Notes: a model not told the origin generated them from the letters alone. 64,000 nt of DNA from Nitrincola alkalilacustris (GCF_008973755.1 NZ_WBOM01000002.1:1-64000), one strand, 5' to 3'; positions 35,637 through 45,422 are shown, counted from the stretch's first letter. Program-made: numbers and translations.

Positions 35637-37187
35637 ATGCTGATAAGGTATTTCGAGCAGGAAAGCCACTTTGATTCTTTGCTGCTGCCGATTCGCTGTC
35701 GTGCCGATCGTATCATGGTGTTGGTAAGCCTTTTTCTTTTTCTTGTTTGTCTGTCCCTCAGCCCAGTTTACAACTCCTGGGGCAGTGCTTTGCTGATCGG
35801 GTTGCCCACCCTGCTGCTGGTGGTCTGGATGGGACTTCGGCGCAGTGGCCAGCTCTGGACGCGGCTGGTCATGGCTGGTGCCTTCATGGTCTATACAGGA
35901 CTGATTATTCATCAGATGAGGGGCGATATCGCTTCGCATTTCTCCGCCTTTGGCCTGATAGCCGTGCTTCTTTACTACCGTGACTGGCGCACCATTATCA
36001 GTGCCGTGCTGGTTATTTTTCTGCATCATGCCGTGCTGGGTTTTCTGGAAGGGTTCGGCGTACCTGTGTATGTATTCGGCGATCAGCAGGAGCACTGGTT
36101 TCACCATCTGTTGGTTCATTTTGCCTACTTCCTGCCCTTTATCGGCATGATGATCTACCTCTCGATCTGGCTCAGGCGTGAGGGGTTTGAAAGTCAGAAT
36201 GTCATTGAGCTGGCCAATAGAATTGCCCGTGGCAGTCTTGCAGAGGAGCTGCCCAGGGGCGAGCTGTTTGAGCGCAGTGAACTGATCCGAGCCGTCACGA
36301 CCATGAAGACCCGCCTGCTGGATCTGCTCCGGGTGATGCCAGTACCTGTGGCCGTGATCAGATTGGATGATCATACTGTTGTCAGCACCAATAGTGCCTG
36401 GGAGGAGCGGTATGGCCTTGGCAATATCGTCGGCAACCGCTTTGGACAATGCCCCATCTGGGCAGAGCCGGAAACCTGGAGTTATCTGCTGGAGCGGCTC
36501 AATGATGCACAGAGTAAACTGCTGGACAAGGTCGAGGTCCGGTTGCGCCGGGTTGATGGTGTGGAGCTGATCTGCGAGTTGTCGATGATCATTCACGAGA
36601 ATATCGAGCCGGTGATGGCGATTCTGACGCTGGAGGATGTGACCGAGCGCAGGCGTGCCGAGCAGTATATGCATCAACTGGCATATAACGATATGCTGAC
36701 ATCTCTGGCGAATCGGGCCAGATTGCATAAAGAGATGGAGCGCTCATTGCAGTTGTGCCGTGCCCGGCAAATACCCTTTGCTGTTATATTGCTTGATCTG
36801 GATGATTTCAAACCGATCAATGACCAGTATGGTCATGATGCCGGGGATGAAGTACTGAAGCTGGTGGCCGCACGGCTGATGGCGCAGATAAGGGATCAGG
36901 ATCTTGTGGCCAGGCTGGGAGGCGATGAGTTTGTTGTGTTGCTGAACAGTTGCCATGAAGCGCAAAGGCTGACAGCGATCGCGGAGCGGATACTGGTTGC
37001 CCTGCAGGAACCCTTGCCGATGAAAGGACTGCAGGGTGAGAGCTTGCATATCGGCGCAAGTATAGGGGTGGTATGGGTACAGGATGGAGAAAATGATGTT
37101 GACCAGTTGCTGAAGATGGCTGATAACGCACTGTATGAAGCTAAACGGCAGGGAAAAAACAGCTTTGTACTGCACCAGCATGCGTAG
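35637..37187 (+). CDS. Membrane PAS-GGDEF diguanylate cyclase
   Basis: A protein of about 516 residues with five or six N-terminal helices (about residues 20-180) rich in histidines (FLHHAVLG and HWFHHLLVHF), a linker with HAMP-like character, a PAS domain (about 230-340), and a GGDEF domain with intact GGDEF (about 428-432) and I-site RDQD. It should make cyclic di-GMP. I choose the ATG at 35637 because AGAGG lies 8 bases upstream; ATG 35616 is the alternative. It follows gamma-glutamyltransferase 2 by 86 bases. The input is unknown. Confidence 0.9.
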   Translation: MLIRYFEQESHFDSLLLPIRCRADRIMVLVSLFLFLVCLSLSPVYNSWGSALLIGLPTLLLVVWMGLRRSGQLWTRLVMAGAFMVYTGLIIHQMRGDIASHFSAFGLIAVLLYYRDWRTIISAVLVIFLHHAVLGFLEGFGVPVYVFGDQQEHWFHHLLVHFAYFLPFIGMMIYLSIWLRREGFESQNVIELANRIARGSLAEELPRGELFERSELIRAVTTMKTRLLDLLRVMPVPVAVIRLDDHTVVSTNSAWEERYGLGNIVGNRFGQCPIWAEPETWSYLLERLNDAQSKLLDKVEVRLRRVDGVELICELSMIIHENIEPVMAILTLEDVTERRRAEQYMHQLAYNDMLTSLANRARLHKEMERSLQLCRARQIPFAVILLDLDDFKPINDQYGHDAGDEVLKLVAARLMAQIRDQDLVARLGGDEFVVLLNSCHEAQRLTAIAERILVALQEPLPMKGLQGESLHIGASIGVVWVQDGENDVDQLLKMADNALYEAKRQGKNSFVLHQHA

Positions 37188-37235
37188 AGTGCTTCAGCCT
37201 TTGGTACCCGCAGATGTACTGAATAAAGGATAATC

Positions 37236-38156
37236 ATGACGTTACATATACAGACGCCGTTACTGGAATCACGCGCCCTGCCGCGTCGTGACGGTCAGCA
37301 TATCTGGATGAAGATGGAGGCACTGCAGCCGCCGGGTTCGTTCAAGATTCGTGGTATTGGCTATGCCTGCCAGCTTTATCAGCAGCGAGGCGCACGTCGT
37401 TTCATCTCATCTTCCGGGGGGAATGCCGGGATTGCGGTTGCCTATGCCGGGCGGCATCTCGGTGTGCCGGTGGTTGTGGTGGTGCCGGAATCGACCACTG
37501 AGCGTGCCAGACAGTTGATCCGTCAGGAGAGCGCCGAACTGATCGTGCATGGCAGCTCCTGGCAGGAGGCGAACGAACTGGCGCAGTCAATGCTTGGTGA
37601 GGGGGATGCCTTTCTGCATCCCTTCGATGATCCTCTGCTCTGGCAGGGACATGCCAGTATGATCGATGAGGTGGCTGCCAGTGGTGTGCAGCCGGATGCC
37701 GTGGTGCTCTCGGTCGGTGGAGGCGGATTGCTTTGCGGGGTGATTGAGGGCCTGCAGCGCAATGGCTGGAGCAGCGTTCCGGTTGTGGCGGTGGAGACGC
37801 GCGGAGCTGACTCGTTGCATCAATCTCTGCAGCAGGGCGAGCGGATCACATTACCGGGTATCAGCAGTATCGCGACCTCGTTGGGGGCGCGTCAGGTATG
37901 TGAGCAGTCACTTGCTATGGCGAGCCGGCATCCACTGCAGAGCCTGGTGGTAACTGACCGCCAGGCGCTGCATGCCTGTGAGCGCTTTCTGGATGATCAT
38001 CGCCTGCTGGTGGAGCCTGCGTGTGGCGCTACACTGGCGGTTGCCTATGCTCAGCATGAGGCGTTGGCTGGCTATCGCAATATTCTGCTGATTGTGTGTG
38101 GTGGCGTAACGGCCAGTTATCAGCAACTGCAGCAGTGGCAGGCTTCTGCTCAGTAA
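37236..38156 (+). CDS. PLP-dependent serine/threonine dehydratase-like enzyme
   Basis: A 306-residue fold-type II PLP enzyme. K37 in QPPGSFKIRG is the Schiff-base lysine, SSSGGNAGIAVA binds the substrate carboxylate, and SVGGGGLL binds the PLP phosphate. Length and sequence resemble animal-type L-serine dehydratases and small threonine dehydratases, which deaminate serine or threonine to 2-oxo acids. There is no ACT regulatory domain. It lies 48 bases after the diguanylate cyclase and ends 21 bases before a convergent gene. Confidence 0.87.
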   Translation: MTLHIQTPLLESRALPRRDGQHIWMKMEALQPPGSFKIRGIGYACQLYQQRGARRFISSSGGNAGIAVAYAGRHLGVPVVVVVPESTTERARQLIRQESAELIVHGSSWQEANELAQSMLGEGDAFLHPFDDPLLWQGHASMIDEVAASGVQPDAVVLSVGGGGLLCGVIEGLQRNGWSSVPVVAVETRGADSLHQSLQQGERITLPGISSIATSLGARQVCEQSLAMASRHPLQSLVVTDRQALHACERFLDDHRLLVEPACGATLAVAYAQHEALAGYRNILLIVCGGVTASYQQLQQWQASAQ

Positions 38157-38177
38157 CCTGGCAGGCGAGCTTTTCCG

Positions 38178-39077
38178 CTAAGGTGGAACCGGGATCACGT
38201 CCACGGCCACCTGCAGCTTATGTTCTCCACTACCATTCATGACACCTTTCAGCGGAGTGACATCAGCAAAATCCCGACCCCAGCCAAGGGTAATATAACG
38301 CTCGTCAGGTACAGTGCCATTGGTGGGGTCTATATCCAGCCAGCCCCATCCAGGAATATAGACCGACAGCCAGGCATGGGAGGCATCCGCACCGAGCAGC
38401 TTTTCCTGGCCGGGTGGCGGCAGGGTTTCCATATAGCCACTGATATAGCGTGCGGCCAGCCCCATTGATCTCAGACAGCCAATCGCCAGATGAGCAAAGT
38501 CCTGGCATACGCCGCGACGGCTCTCCAGCACCATCTGCAGCGGGGTGGCAAGGGTGGTGAACTCGGGGTCGTAGGTGAACTCATTGAAGATCGCCTGATT
38601 CAGCTCCAGCACGGCCTCCACCAGCGGTCGATTGCGGGTGAAGCAGCGTCGTGAATAGTCCACCAGGTCAAGGCTCTGCTGCACGAAAGGTGAGTCCAGC
38701 GCAAACAGTCTAGCGTGGAGATGCTCGAGAGTTTGTGTCGAACTGACCCGGTGCTCTCCGATAGCCAGCTCACGCAGCGCCTGCTCCCAGGAGAGGGTGA
38801 TGTGCTGATCCGGCAGAGATCGTGGCAGAGTAGTCAGGTGGCTTTTGACTGTGACATCCAGGCTGTCGTGAACCTCCTGAATGGAAAAGTACACGACTCG
38901 ATTACCGAAGAAATCGACACGCTCACGCTGGCGCACAGCCGTGGGCGTGATCGTCAGTTCACTGTTTCTGCAGCGCTGCCATGGCAACTCTCGAGGCAGC
39001 AGTCGCGCCTCATTGTGGCTCAGTGTGACAGACCCTGAATAATCATAATGGGTGGTGTGGCGTAGCTGGTATCTCAT
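38178..39077 (-). CDS. Transglutaminase-like cysteine protease, short form
   Basis: A 299-residue protein of the bacterial transglutaminase-like group: an N-terminal beta domain opening MRYQLRHTTHYDY, then the catalytic core with C191 (SRRGVCQDFAHLA), H234 (DASHAWLSVY) and D250 (DIDPTNG). Such proteins probably cleave or rearrange amide bonds. I choose the ATG at 39077, with GGAG 7 bases upstream; the frame stays open to 39188 but that would overlap the previous gene. It is the last gene of the minus-strand arm, 37 bases after the fused ATP-grasp/alpha-E gene. Confidence 0.9.
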   Translation of the reverse strand: MRYQLRHTTHYDYSGSVTLSHNEARLLPRELPWQRCRNSELTITPTAVRQRERVDFFGNRVVYFSIQEVHDSLDVTVKSHLTTLPRSLPDQHITLSWEQALRELAIGEHRVSSTQTLEHLHARLFALDSPFVQQSLDLVDYSRRCFTRNRPLVEAVLELNQAIFNEFTYDPEFTTLATPLQMVLESRRGVCQDFAHLAIGCLRSMGLAARYISGYMETLPPPGQEKLLGADASHAWLSVYIPGWGWLDIDPTNGTVPDERYITLGWGRDFADVTPLKGVMNGSGEHKLQVAVDVIPVPP

Positions 39078-39114
39078 TGGTGAACTCCACATCTGCTTCG
39101 CATGATACCTCCAC

Positions 39115-41694
39115 TTACACCGATGTCTGCATGGTGACCAATTGACGCAAGGCTTCGACATGGCTGAAGTGCGTATGCGAGATGGCATCCGACAGCTCGG
39201 ACATCGGCTGGATGATCTGATCCAGCAGCTCCGACAGTGCCTCCCTGGCGCTGGCTGACTTGTCCAGATCGGCCAGCGTGTCGATATCCACCAGATGCAG
39301 CATGCTGGTTGCCTGAATCACCAGACGTGTTTCACGATTGCGATAGGGCGTGCTTTCGGGTTGTGGCAGTCGCTCTATCTGGCGACCCAGTCGCCTCAGC
39401 ATGTAGCCGACGGATCGCGGGTTGGCCTCATCAAACAGCAGCAGATCCAGAATCGCTGAAGGGTGCAGCTGCGAACGATAGCGGCGGCGATACACGGTGA
39501 AGTTGTCGGTTGTCGCCAGGACCACTTCCCACAGGGGAATACCGGGTTTGTCGGCGGTCAACAGGGCGAGCTTCAGCAATGCAAGGCTGAACAGCAAGCG
39601 CTCGATAAAGCGACCGATATCCAGAAAGCGCCAGCCATAATGGTGGGGCATGGTCTCGTTACACAGGCCATAAAAGGCTGCCAGATCTGTCACCACCCCT
39701 TCAAGGCTGCGCTGTCCGCTCACGGCCCCTTGAATTCTGGGCAGATCGTTGAACTTCTGGCGCATCGCATTGATAGTGCGCCAGGCATCATCTCCCAGGT
39801 GATCCCTGACTGCACGAGAGTTACGCAGAAACAGACTGAAGAGTTGGGGCAGTGCGCTGGGGTGTTGCTCTGAAAACTGGCTCAGCAACTGATCGCGCAT
39901 GAACAGATAGTCACGGGTATAGCGATTTCCGCCATCGCCCGTGTTCTCCGGTTCAGGCTCCACAGGTGGCTGCTCCAGCTCAAGAGCGGTCAGCAGATCG
40001 GGCAGAAGGCTGCTGTCAACCTCGTTCTGATCCTCCTGCAGGAGTCTGGCCAGCGCTTCACGCAGCAGGCGGGAGCGGTTATCGATACGCTCACCATAAC
40101 GCCCCATCCAGAACAGGCTATCAGCAACACGGCAGGGCATATCCTTACCGTCGCGGGTCATCACGATAGGGCCTATGGCATGGCGCAGCAGACTGATATG
40201 AGGCTGCGGTACAGGGGCGATAACCCAGATATCCTTGACGATCCGACTATCCAGCAAAGGGGTTCCGGGCTCGCCCACCCAGGCCAGACCGCCCGGCATC
40301 ACTCGATACTGACGTTCTCTGGCGGGCTTTATCAGGTCATCGGGCTCCATCAGACTGAACAAGCGCAGGTTCACAGCCTGGGCTTCAAACTGCTGGGTTT
40401 TCGGGTTGAAACCGGGTGTCATGGCGGCGCGAAGGGCACGTTGCCCCACATACAGATGCGGTGATTTGAACATCGACTGGCGTAGCTGACGCAGCTCCTG
40501 CAGTGACAGCATATCCGGATAGATCACTCGGGTCGTGTCGCGAATATCACGCACTTGCCACTCATCCGGCTGTGACAGGATGGTCTTGATCGCATCCGCA
40601 CTGCCGCACCAGAGCGTATCACGGCAGGTCAGCAGCAGCTTCTCGCCGAGCAGACGCTCACACAGGCCTGGCAGAAAGGAGGCAAGGGCTGGGTGCTCCA
40701 GTATGCCTGTACCGATCGCATTGGCTATCTCCACCTCGCCGTTTCGTGCCGCCTGCAGCAGCCCCGGCACACCGATCAGGGAATCACCACGCAGCTCCAG
40801 TGGATCGCACCAGGGGTCGGTGATCTGGCGCACGATCACATCAACCTGGGTCAGGCCACCCAGGGTGCGCATCGATACCTGCCCGTCGCGCACCACCAGG
40901 TCGTCCCCTTCAACCAGAGAGAAGTTCATGTAGTTGGCGAGCCAGGCGTGTTCAAAATAACCGGGGCTGGCAGGGCCGGGCGAGAGCAACACTATATTGG
41001 GCTCATCCCGCTGAGAGCGTGCCATACCGGCCAGGCAGCGGTGCTGAGCCTGCAGAAAACCTGCCAGACGCTTAAGGGGAGCATCGCGGTAGAGGCTTGG
41101 CAGAGCACGGGCAAGCGTGATGCGATTTTCAAGGGCATAGCCGGCACCGGCCGGAGATTGTGTCCAGTCACCGAGAACCTGCCATTGTCCCTGATGATCG
41201 CGTATCAGGTCGGTGCCATGAAGGATAAGCAGCGGTCTGTCACCATAGCTGTTAGCGGCACCAAACAGAAAGTTGGGGTGGCCATAGATCAGTTCGGCAG
41301 GCAGCAGCCCTTCATCCACGACCTTGCGCTCGCCATAGAGATCCTCCACCAGCAGCTCCAGCAGACGACTGCGTTGCTTCAGACCCTGCTCCAGGATCTC
41401 CCACTCCTCTGTACCTATGACAAAAGGCAGACAATCCAGCTGCCAGGAGCGGAGTTTCCCCGGATCATCTTCGTAGGTATTGAAGGTGACACCATTCTCA
41501 TGCAGCAGGTTCTGGAGCTCTTCAGAGCGCTGACTCAACACCTCCGGCCCCAGTGCTCCTATCTCACTCAGCACCGCTTTCCAGGGCGAGCGTACCAGTT
41601 GCTCCGGCGAAAAAAGCTCATCATGAGCATCGTGCTGGGGATAACTCTCCAGCAAGGTGCGCAGTTCAGGTGGCAGAAGGGCCGGATTGAACAT
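39115..41694 (-). CDS. Fused circularly permuted ATP-grasp (degenerate) and alpha-E protein
   Basis: An 859-residue fusion. Residues 1 to about 510 correspond to the circularly permuted ATP-grasp domain (DUF404/DUF407), and about 535-845 to an alpha-E domain (DUF403) starting ADSLFWMGRYGERIDNRSRL. Compared with the split enzyme across the spacer (LVVKPANESGGYGM and SSQGGGSKDTW), this copy has WQVRDIRDTTRV and DSRIVKDIW. The nucleotide-binding lysine and glycine-rich stretches are thus missing. It may be a pseudoenzyme that scaffolds or regulates the active partner. It is the middle gene of the minus-strand arm. Confidence 0.88.
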   Translation of the reverse strand: MFNPALLPPELRTLLESYPQHDAHDELFSPEQLVRSPWKAVLSEIGALGPEVLSQRSEELQNLLHENGVTFNTYEDDPGKLRSWQLDCLPFVIGTEEWEILEQGLKQRSRLLELLVEDLYGERKVVDEGLLPAELIYGHPNFLFGAANSYGDRPLLILHGTDLIRDHQGQWQVLGDWTQSPAGAGYALENRITLARALPSLYRDAPLKRLAGFLQAQHRCLAGMARSQRDEPNIVLLSPGPASPGYFEHAWLANYMNFSLVEGDDLVVRDGQVSMRTLGGLTQVDVIVRQITDPWCDPLELRGDSLIGVPGLLQAARNGEVEIANAIGTGILEHPALASFLPGLCERLLGEKLLLTCRDTLWCGSADAIKTILSQPDEWQVRDIRDTTRVIYPDMLSLQELRQLRQSMFKSPHLYVGQRALRAAMTPGFNPKTQQFEAQAVNLRLFSLMEPDDLIKPARERQYRVMPGGLAWVGEPGTPLLDSRIVKDIWVIAPVPQPHISLLRHAIGPIVMTRDGKDMPCRVADSLFWMGRYGERIDNRSRLLREALARLLQEDQNEVDSSLLPDLLTALELEQPPVEPEPENTGDGGNRYTRDYLFMRDQLLSQFSEQHPSALPQLFSLFLRNSRAVRDHLGDDAWRTINAMRQKFNDLPRIQGAVSGQRSLEGVVTDLAAFYGLCNETMPHHYGWRFLDIGRFIERLLFSLALLKLALLTADKPGIPLWEVVLATTDNFTVYRRRYRSQLHPSAILDLLLFDEANPRSVGYMLRRLGRQIERLPQPESTPYRNRETRLVIQATSMLHLVDIDTLADLDKSASAREALSELLDQIIQPMSELSDAISHTHFSHVEALRQLVTMQTSV

Positions 41695-41779
41695 GTTCAG
41701 ATACCAAAGTCAATTCAGCCGGGTCCTCCGGCTGTTTTCAGAGCGTGACAAAGTGTTGATTATAAACCAGTACAAGTGT

Positions 41780-44700
41780 TTATCTCATGCCGGGTGGGCG
41801 GCGAAGATCCAATGTATGCGGATACTCATAGCTCACCTCTTCATGTGCTACATGGATAGTGTCATGACTGTGGCCTTCGGTCCAGAAGCGCGTCAATCGC
41901 CGAGCTTCCGCTTCATTGGCGTTGATCGGGAAGGTATCGTAGTTGCGACCTGCCGGATGCACCACATGATAGGTGCAGCCACCGAGTGAGCGGTTGTTCC
42001 AGGTATCGATCAGATCAAATGCCAGTGGTGCATGAACCGGGATCAGTGGGTGCAGGGCCGAGGAGGGCTGCCAGGCACGGTAGCGCACGCCCGCCACTGC
42101 TTCGTTACTGCGTCCGGTACCTGTCAGCGGCACCTTGCGACCATTACAGGTGACGACATGGCGGGCCGGATTATAACCGCTGACCAGAACCTGCAACCGT
42201 TCCACGGAGGAGTCGACATAGCGGGCCGTGCCGCTGCCACTGACCTCTTCGCCCAGCACATTCCAGGGCTCTATGGCCTGACGCAGCTCCAGCCGGGTCT
42301 GCTGATAGCTGACCTCGCCATAGGCGGGGAACCTGAACTCAAAGAAGGGGGTAAACCACTCGGGGTCAAACTCATAACCATGCTGCCTGAGGTCCTGGAG
42401 AATATCGACCAGATCTTCCCAGATGAAGTGCGGCAGCACCCAGCGGTCATGCAGGGCGGTGCCCCAGCGTACCAGTGGTTTGCTGTAAGGGGCGGCTGCA
42501 AATCGCGCCACCAGTGCTCTGATCAGTAACTGTTGCATCAGGCTCATGCGTGGATGAGGAGGCATCTCGAAGCCTCTGAGCTCCAGCAACCCCAGACGCC
42601 CGGTTGGTGAGTCAGGTGAGTAGAGCTTGTCGATACAGAATTCGGCACGATGCGTATTGCCGGTGATATCGGTCAGCAGGTGGCGCAGCAGGCGATCTAC
42701 AATCCAGGGCTCAGTCACCTCGCCGGCAGGCATCTGCTGCAGGGCGATCTCCAGTTCGTAGATCGCCTCATGCCGCGCTTCATCGATACGGGGTGCCTGA
42801 CTGGTCGGCCCGACAAACAGGCCGGAAAAAAGATAGGACAGACTCGGGTGATGCTGCCAGTAGGTGATCATGCTGGCCAGCAGGTCGGGCCGTCTCAGAA
42901 AGGGTGAATCCGCCGGAGTGGCGCCTCCTAATGTAATGTGGTTGCCACCACCGGTACCGGTATGGCGACCGTCGAGCATGAACTTCTCGGTGCCCAGACG
43001 CGACAGGTGGGCATCCTCGTACACCCCCTCGGTTTGCGACACCAGTTCGCGCCAGTTTTTGCCGGGCATTATGTTCACTTCGATCACGCCCGGGTCGGGT
43101 GTGATCAGGAATTTCTCCAGGCGTGAATCTGCAGGGGGGGCATAGCCCTCAATGCATACCGGCATCTGCAGCGCAGCAGCGGTGTGCTCAATGGAAGCCA
43201 CGAGGTCAATATAATCCTCCAGCTCAACCACCGGGGGCAGGAAGATAAACAGCTTGCCGTCACGTGGTTCAACGCACAGGGCGGTATGAAAAACGGCTTC
43301 GTCCTGAGCATCCAGTGATTGCTCCTGCCAGCACTGCCCCGGTTGCTCATGATGGAAGCCACTTTGGCTGTCCAGCGTCTGCCAGTGGCTGAAACGGTTG
43401 GCAACTTCACCATAGATATCGCTCAGTTCCGAAGGCGTTTCGAACAGGGAGCGTGGGTGAGGGGTGTCGGCTGTCTGAGTCGGCAAAGAGGAGAGGGGCA
43501 GGCGCAGGCCCAGTGGTGAATCACCCGGCACCAGGAAAAGATAGTCGCGGCGTACCGGCCAGGCGCAGGACTGCCAGCGTTTGCTTCTGATATGGCGAGC
43601 CAGAGGCAGCGCGTAGCCGGCGACCTCATCCAGTCCACGTTCCAGTAGTTTTGCCAGACGCGCGCGCTCCTCATCCGCTTTCAGATCACTCTGGCGGATA
43701 TCCAGATCGACAGACTGTGTGCGCTCCAGCCACAGATAATAGTAGGCATCCTCGTAGCAGGGCAGCAGACGTTTGTCGGCAATACCCAGGCCCTGCGTCA
43801 GTGCGCGGGCAAACTGTTCGGCCTCGGTGATACCCAGGTTGTAGCTCTGTTCGATATCGGCCAGCCAGCGATCATCCTGCCAAAGCGGAACCTTATCCTT
43901 GCGCCAATAGCAGGCCAGTGCCCAGCGCGGCAGGGGTTCACCGGGATACCATTTTCCCTGCTGGAAGTGTACCAGGCTGTGGCTGGCAAAGCGCTGGCGC
44001 ATGCGTTTGAGTAGCGTTTCAGCGCGTTGCAGCTTGGTGGGCCCGAAAGCTGCCGTGGTCCATTCGGGTGCATCCATATCATCGATGGCGACAAACGTGG
44101 GCTCGCCTCCCATGGTCAGACGCAGATCCTGCTTTGTCAGTGCCACCTCTACTTGCTCACCGAGGGCATCGATCGCCTGCCACTGGTGATCGGTATAAGG
44201 TTTGGTGACGCGAGGAGCTTCCTGAAAGCGGGTCAGGGTCATGCTGACGTCGAATGTCACTTTGCAGGGCTCGGTTGTGCCGCTGATCGGTGCTGCACTG
44301 GTCGGCGAGGGGGTGGCTGCCAGTGGAATATGCCCCTCACCCGCCATCAGGCCGGATGTCGGGTCCAACCCGATCCAGCCAGCACCGGGAATGAACACCT
44401 CTGTCCAGGCGTGCAGGTCGGTAAAGTCTTTCTCCGGTCCTGGCGCCCCATCCAGCGCTATGGTATCCGGGGTGAGCTGGACCATATAGCCTGAGACAAA
44501 ACGGGAGGCTAGGCCCAGGTGTCGCAGAATCTGCACCAGCAGCCAGGCGGAGTCACGACAGGAGCCCTGTTGCAGCTCAAGTGTTTCTTCGGCACTCTGA
44601 ACCCCGGGCTCCATCCGCAGCAGATAGTTCACATCCTGTTCAAGTCGTTGGTTGAGGCCGACCAGAAAATCCACGGTCGCCATCTCCTGCAGGCTGACGG

Positions 44701-45097
44701 CATCAACCCAGGCCTGCATCAAGGGTCCCTTTTCGGTAACCTCCAGATAAGGGGCGAGCTCCTTCTTCAGGGACTCAGGATAGCTGAAAGGGAAATGCTG
44801 GGCATAATCCTCCAGGAAAAAATCGAAGGGATTGATCACGGTTGCTGGCGCGATCAGTTCTACATCGATATGCAGATGCTGCATCTTTTCCGGAAATACC
44901 AGTCGTGCCAGGTGGTTGCCGAAAGGGTCCTGTTGCCAGTTGATGAAGTACTTGCCACCCGAAACCTTCATCGAGTAAGCCTCGATGTGGGTACGACAGT
45001 GAGGCGCCGGTTTGAGTCTGACCAGATGTGGCGACAGACTGACTGGACGATCAAAGTCGTAATGTGTGGAGTGCTTCAATGCAACGCGGATTGTCAT
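41780..45097 (-). CDS. Transglutaminase-DUF2126 fusion protein
   Basis: A protein of about 1105 residues. The N-terminal transglutaminase-like protease has C180 (LQQGSCRDSAWLL), H229 (DLHAWTEVF) and D245 (GLDPTSG). The long C-terminal DUF2126 region includes RLTMGGEPTFVAIDD and GKWYPGEPLPRWAL, both characteristic, and ends near DLRRPPGMR. DUF2126 has been proposed to belong to the COOH-NH2 ligase group, so the protein may combine amide cleavage with amide formation. I choose the ATG at 45097 (AGGTG 6 bases upstream) over the GTG at 45106. First gene of the minus arm, behind a sigma-54-type promoter. Confidence 0.9.
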   Translation of the reverse strand: MTIRVALKHSTHYDFDRPVSLSPHLVRLKPAPHCRTHIEAYSMKVSGGKYFINWQQDPFGNHLARLVFPEKMQHLHIDVELIAPATVINPFDFFLEDYAQHFPFSYPESLKKELAPYLEVTEKGPLMQAWVDAVSLQEMATVDFLVGLNQRLEQDVNYLLRMEPGVQSAEETLELQQGSCRDSAWLLVQILRHLGLASRFVSGYMVQLTPDTIALDGAPGPEKDFTDLHAWTEVFIPGAGWIGLDPTSGLMAGEGHIPLAATPSPTSAAPISGTTEPCKVTFDVSMTLTRFQEAPRVTKPYTDHQWQAIDALGEQVEVALTKQDLRLTMGGEPTFVAIDDMDAPEWTTAAFGPTKLQRAETLLKRMRQRFASHSLVHFQQGKWYPGEPLPRWALACYWRKDKVPLWQDDRWLADIEQSYNLGITEAEQFARALTQGLGIADKRLLPCYEDAYYYLWLERTQSVDLDIRQSDLKADEERARLAKLLERGLDEVAGYALPLARHIRSKRWQSCAWPVRRDYLFLVPGDSPLGLRLPLSSLPTQTADTPHPRSLFETPSELSDIYGEVANRFSHWQTLDSQSGFHHEQPGQCWQEQSLDAQDEAVFHTALCVEPRDGKLFIFLPPVVELEDYIDLVASIEHTAAALQMPVCIEGYAPPADSRLEKFLITPDPGVIEVNIMPGKNWRELVSQTEGVYEDAHLSRLGTEKFMLDGRHTGTGGGNHITLGGATPADSPFLRRPDLLASMITYWQHHPSLSYLFSGLFVGPTSQAPRIDEARHEAIYELEIALQQMPAGEVTEPWIVDRLLRHLLTDITGNTHRAEFCIDKLYSPDSPTGRLGLLELRGFEMPPHPRMSLMQQLLIRALVARFAAAPYSKPLVRWGTALHDRWVLPHFIWEDLVDILQDLRQHGYEFDPEWFTPFFEFRFPAYGEVSYQQTRLELRQAIEPWNVLGEEVSGSGTARYVDSSVERLQVLVSGYNPARHVVTCNGRKVPLTGTGRSNEAVAGVRYRAWQPSSALHPLIPVHAPLAFDLIDTWNNRSLGGCTYHVVHPAGRNYDTFPINANEAEARRLTRFWTEGHSHDTIHVAHEEVSYEYPHTLDLRRPPGMR

Positions 45098-45148
45098 GCT
45101 TGTCACCTGTGGGAGTTGGCGTACCCGTTAATCAGTTATAGAGGTACA

Positions 45149-45163
45149 GCAATTGATATGCCA
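45149..45163 (-). promoter_or_regulatory. Sigma-54 (-24/-12) promoter of the minus-strand arm
   Basis: Read on the minus strand, TGGCATATCAATTGC has GG and GC separated by exactly 10 bases and fits the consensus TGGCAC-N5-TTGC closely. It predicts a start near 45137 and a 40-base leader before the ATG at 45097. No competing sigma-70 promoter is obvious. Confidence 0.8.
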
Positions 45164-45238
45164 GTCGGCTGTACAACAAAAATCGGGCATATAGCGGCGC
45201 AATCGGCTATGTTTATTCGACGGGAGGTGCGGTTTTTG

Positions 45239-45302
45239 CCGCAACACCAACTTTCTTGCACTCTTGTGGTGCGCTCTGATAGCGGTACCTGTCTTGTTGC
45301 GG
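45239..45302. promoter_or_regulatory. NtrC-type enhancer within a larger inverted repeat
   Basis: TGCACTCTTGTGGTGC at 45257-45272 has GCAC-N6-GGTGC, the NtrC dyad (consensus TGCACCA-N3-TGGTGCA). It is centred near 45265, about 120 bases upstream of the predicted plus-strand start and about 128 upstream of the minus-strand start. An 8-bp inverted repeat CCGCAACA (45239-45246)/TGTTGCGG (45295-45302) brackets it. Half sites GGTGCA (45301-45306) and GTGCACC (45336-45342) lie nearby. Confidence 0.75.
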
Positions 45303-45358
45303 TGCAATTATCCCGGCTCAGAGTGACAAAAAGAGTGCACCAGTGCTGTTTGTGTTTT

Positions 45359-45374
45359 TGGTATAGCAATTGCA
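45359..45374 (+). promoter_or_regulatory. Sigma-54 (-24/-12) promoter of the plus-strand arm
   Basis: TGGTATAGCAATTGCA has GG (45360-45361) and GC (45372-45373) with 10 bases between, and a good TTGCA -12 element. The predicted start is near 45385, giving a leader of about 38 bases before the ATG at 45423. It mirrors the minus-strand promoter across the shared NtrC dyad. Confidence 0.78.
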
Positions 45375-45422
45375 ATAACCCTAACACAGGTCCACACAGT
45401 TTTCGGCTTGGGATAGCGCACT

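Noticed and set aside
35565-36728. 387-codon open frame antisense to the PAS-GGDEF gene
   Set aside because: Its composition (rich in Q and H) is that of a shadow frame, and the plus-strand gene has intact PAS and GGDEF domains.
40693-41748. 351-codon open frame antisense to the fused ATP-grasp/alpha-E gene
   Set aside because: Shadow of a real gene with clear domain motifs; no start signal or motif of its own.
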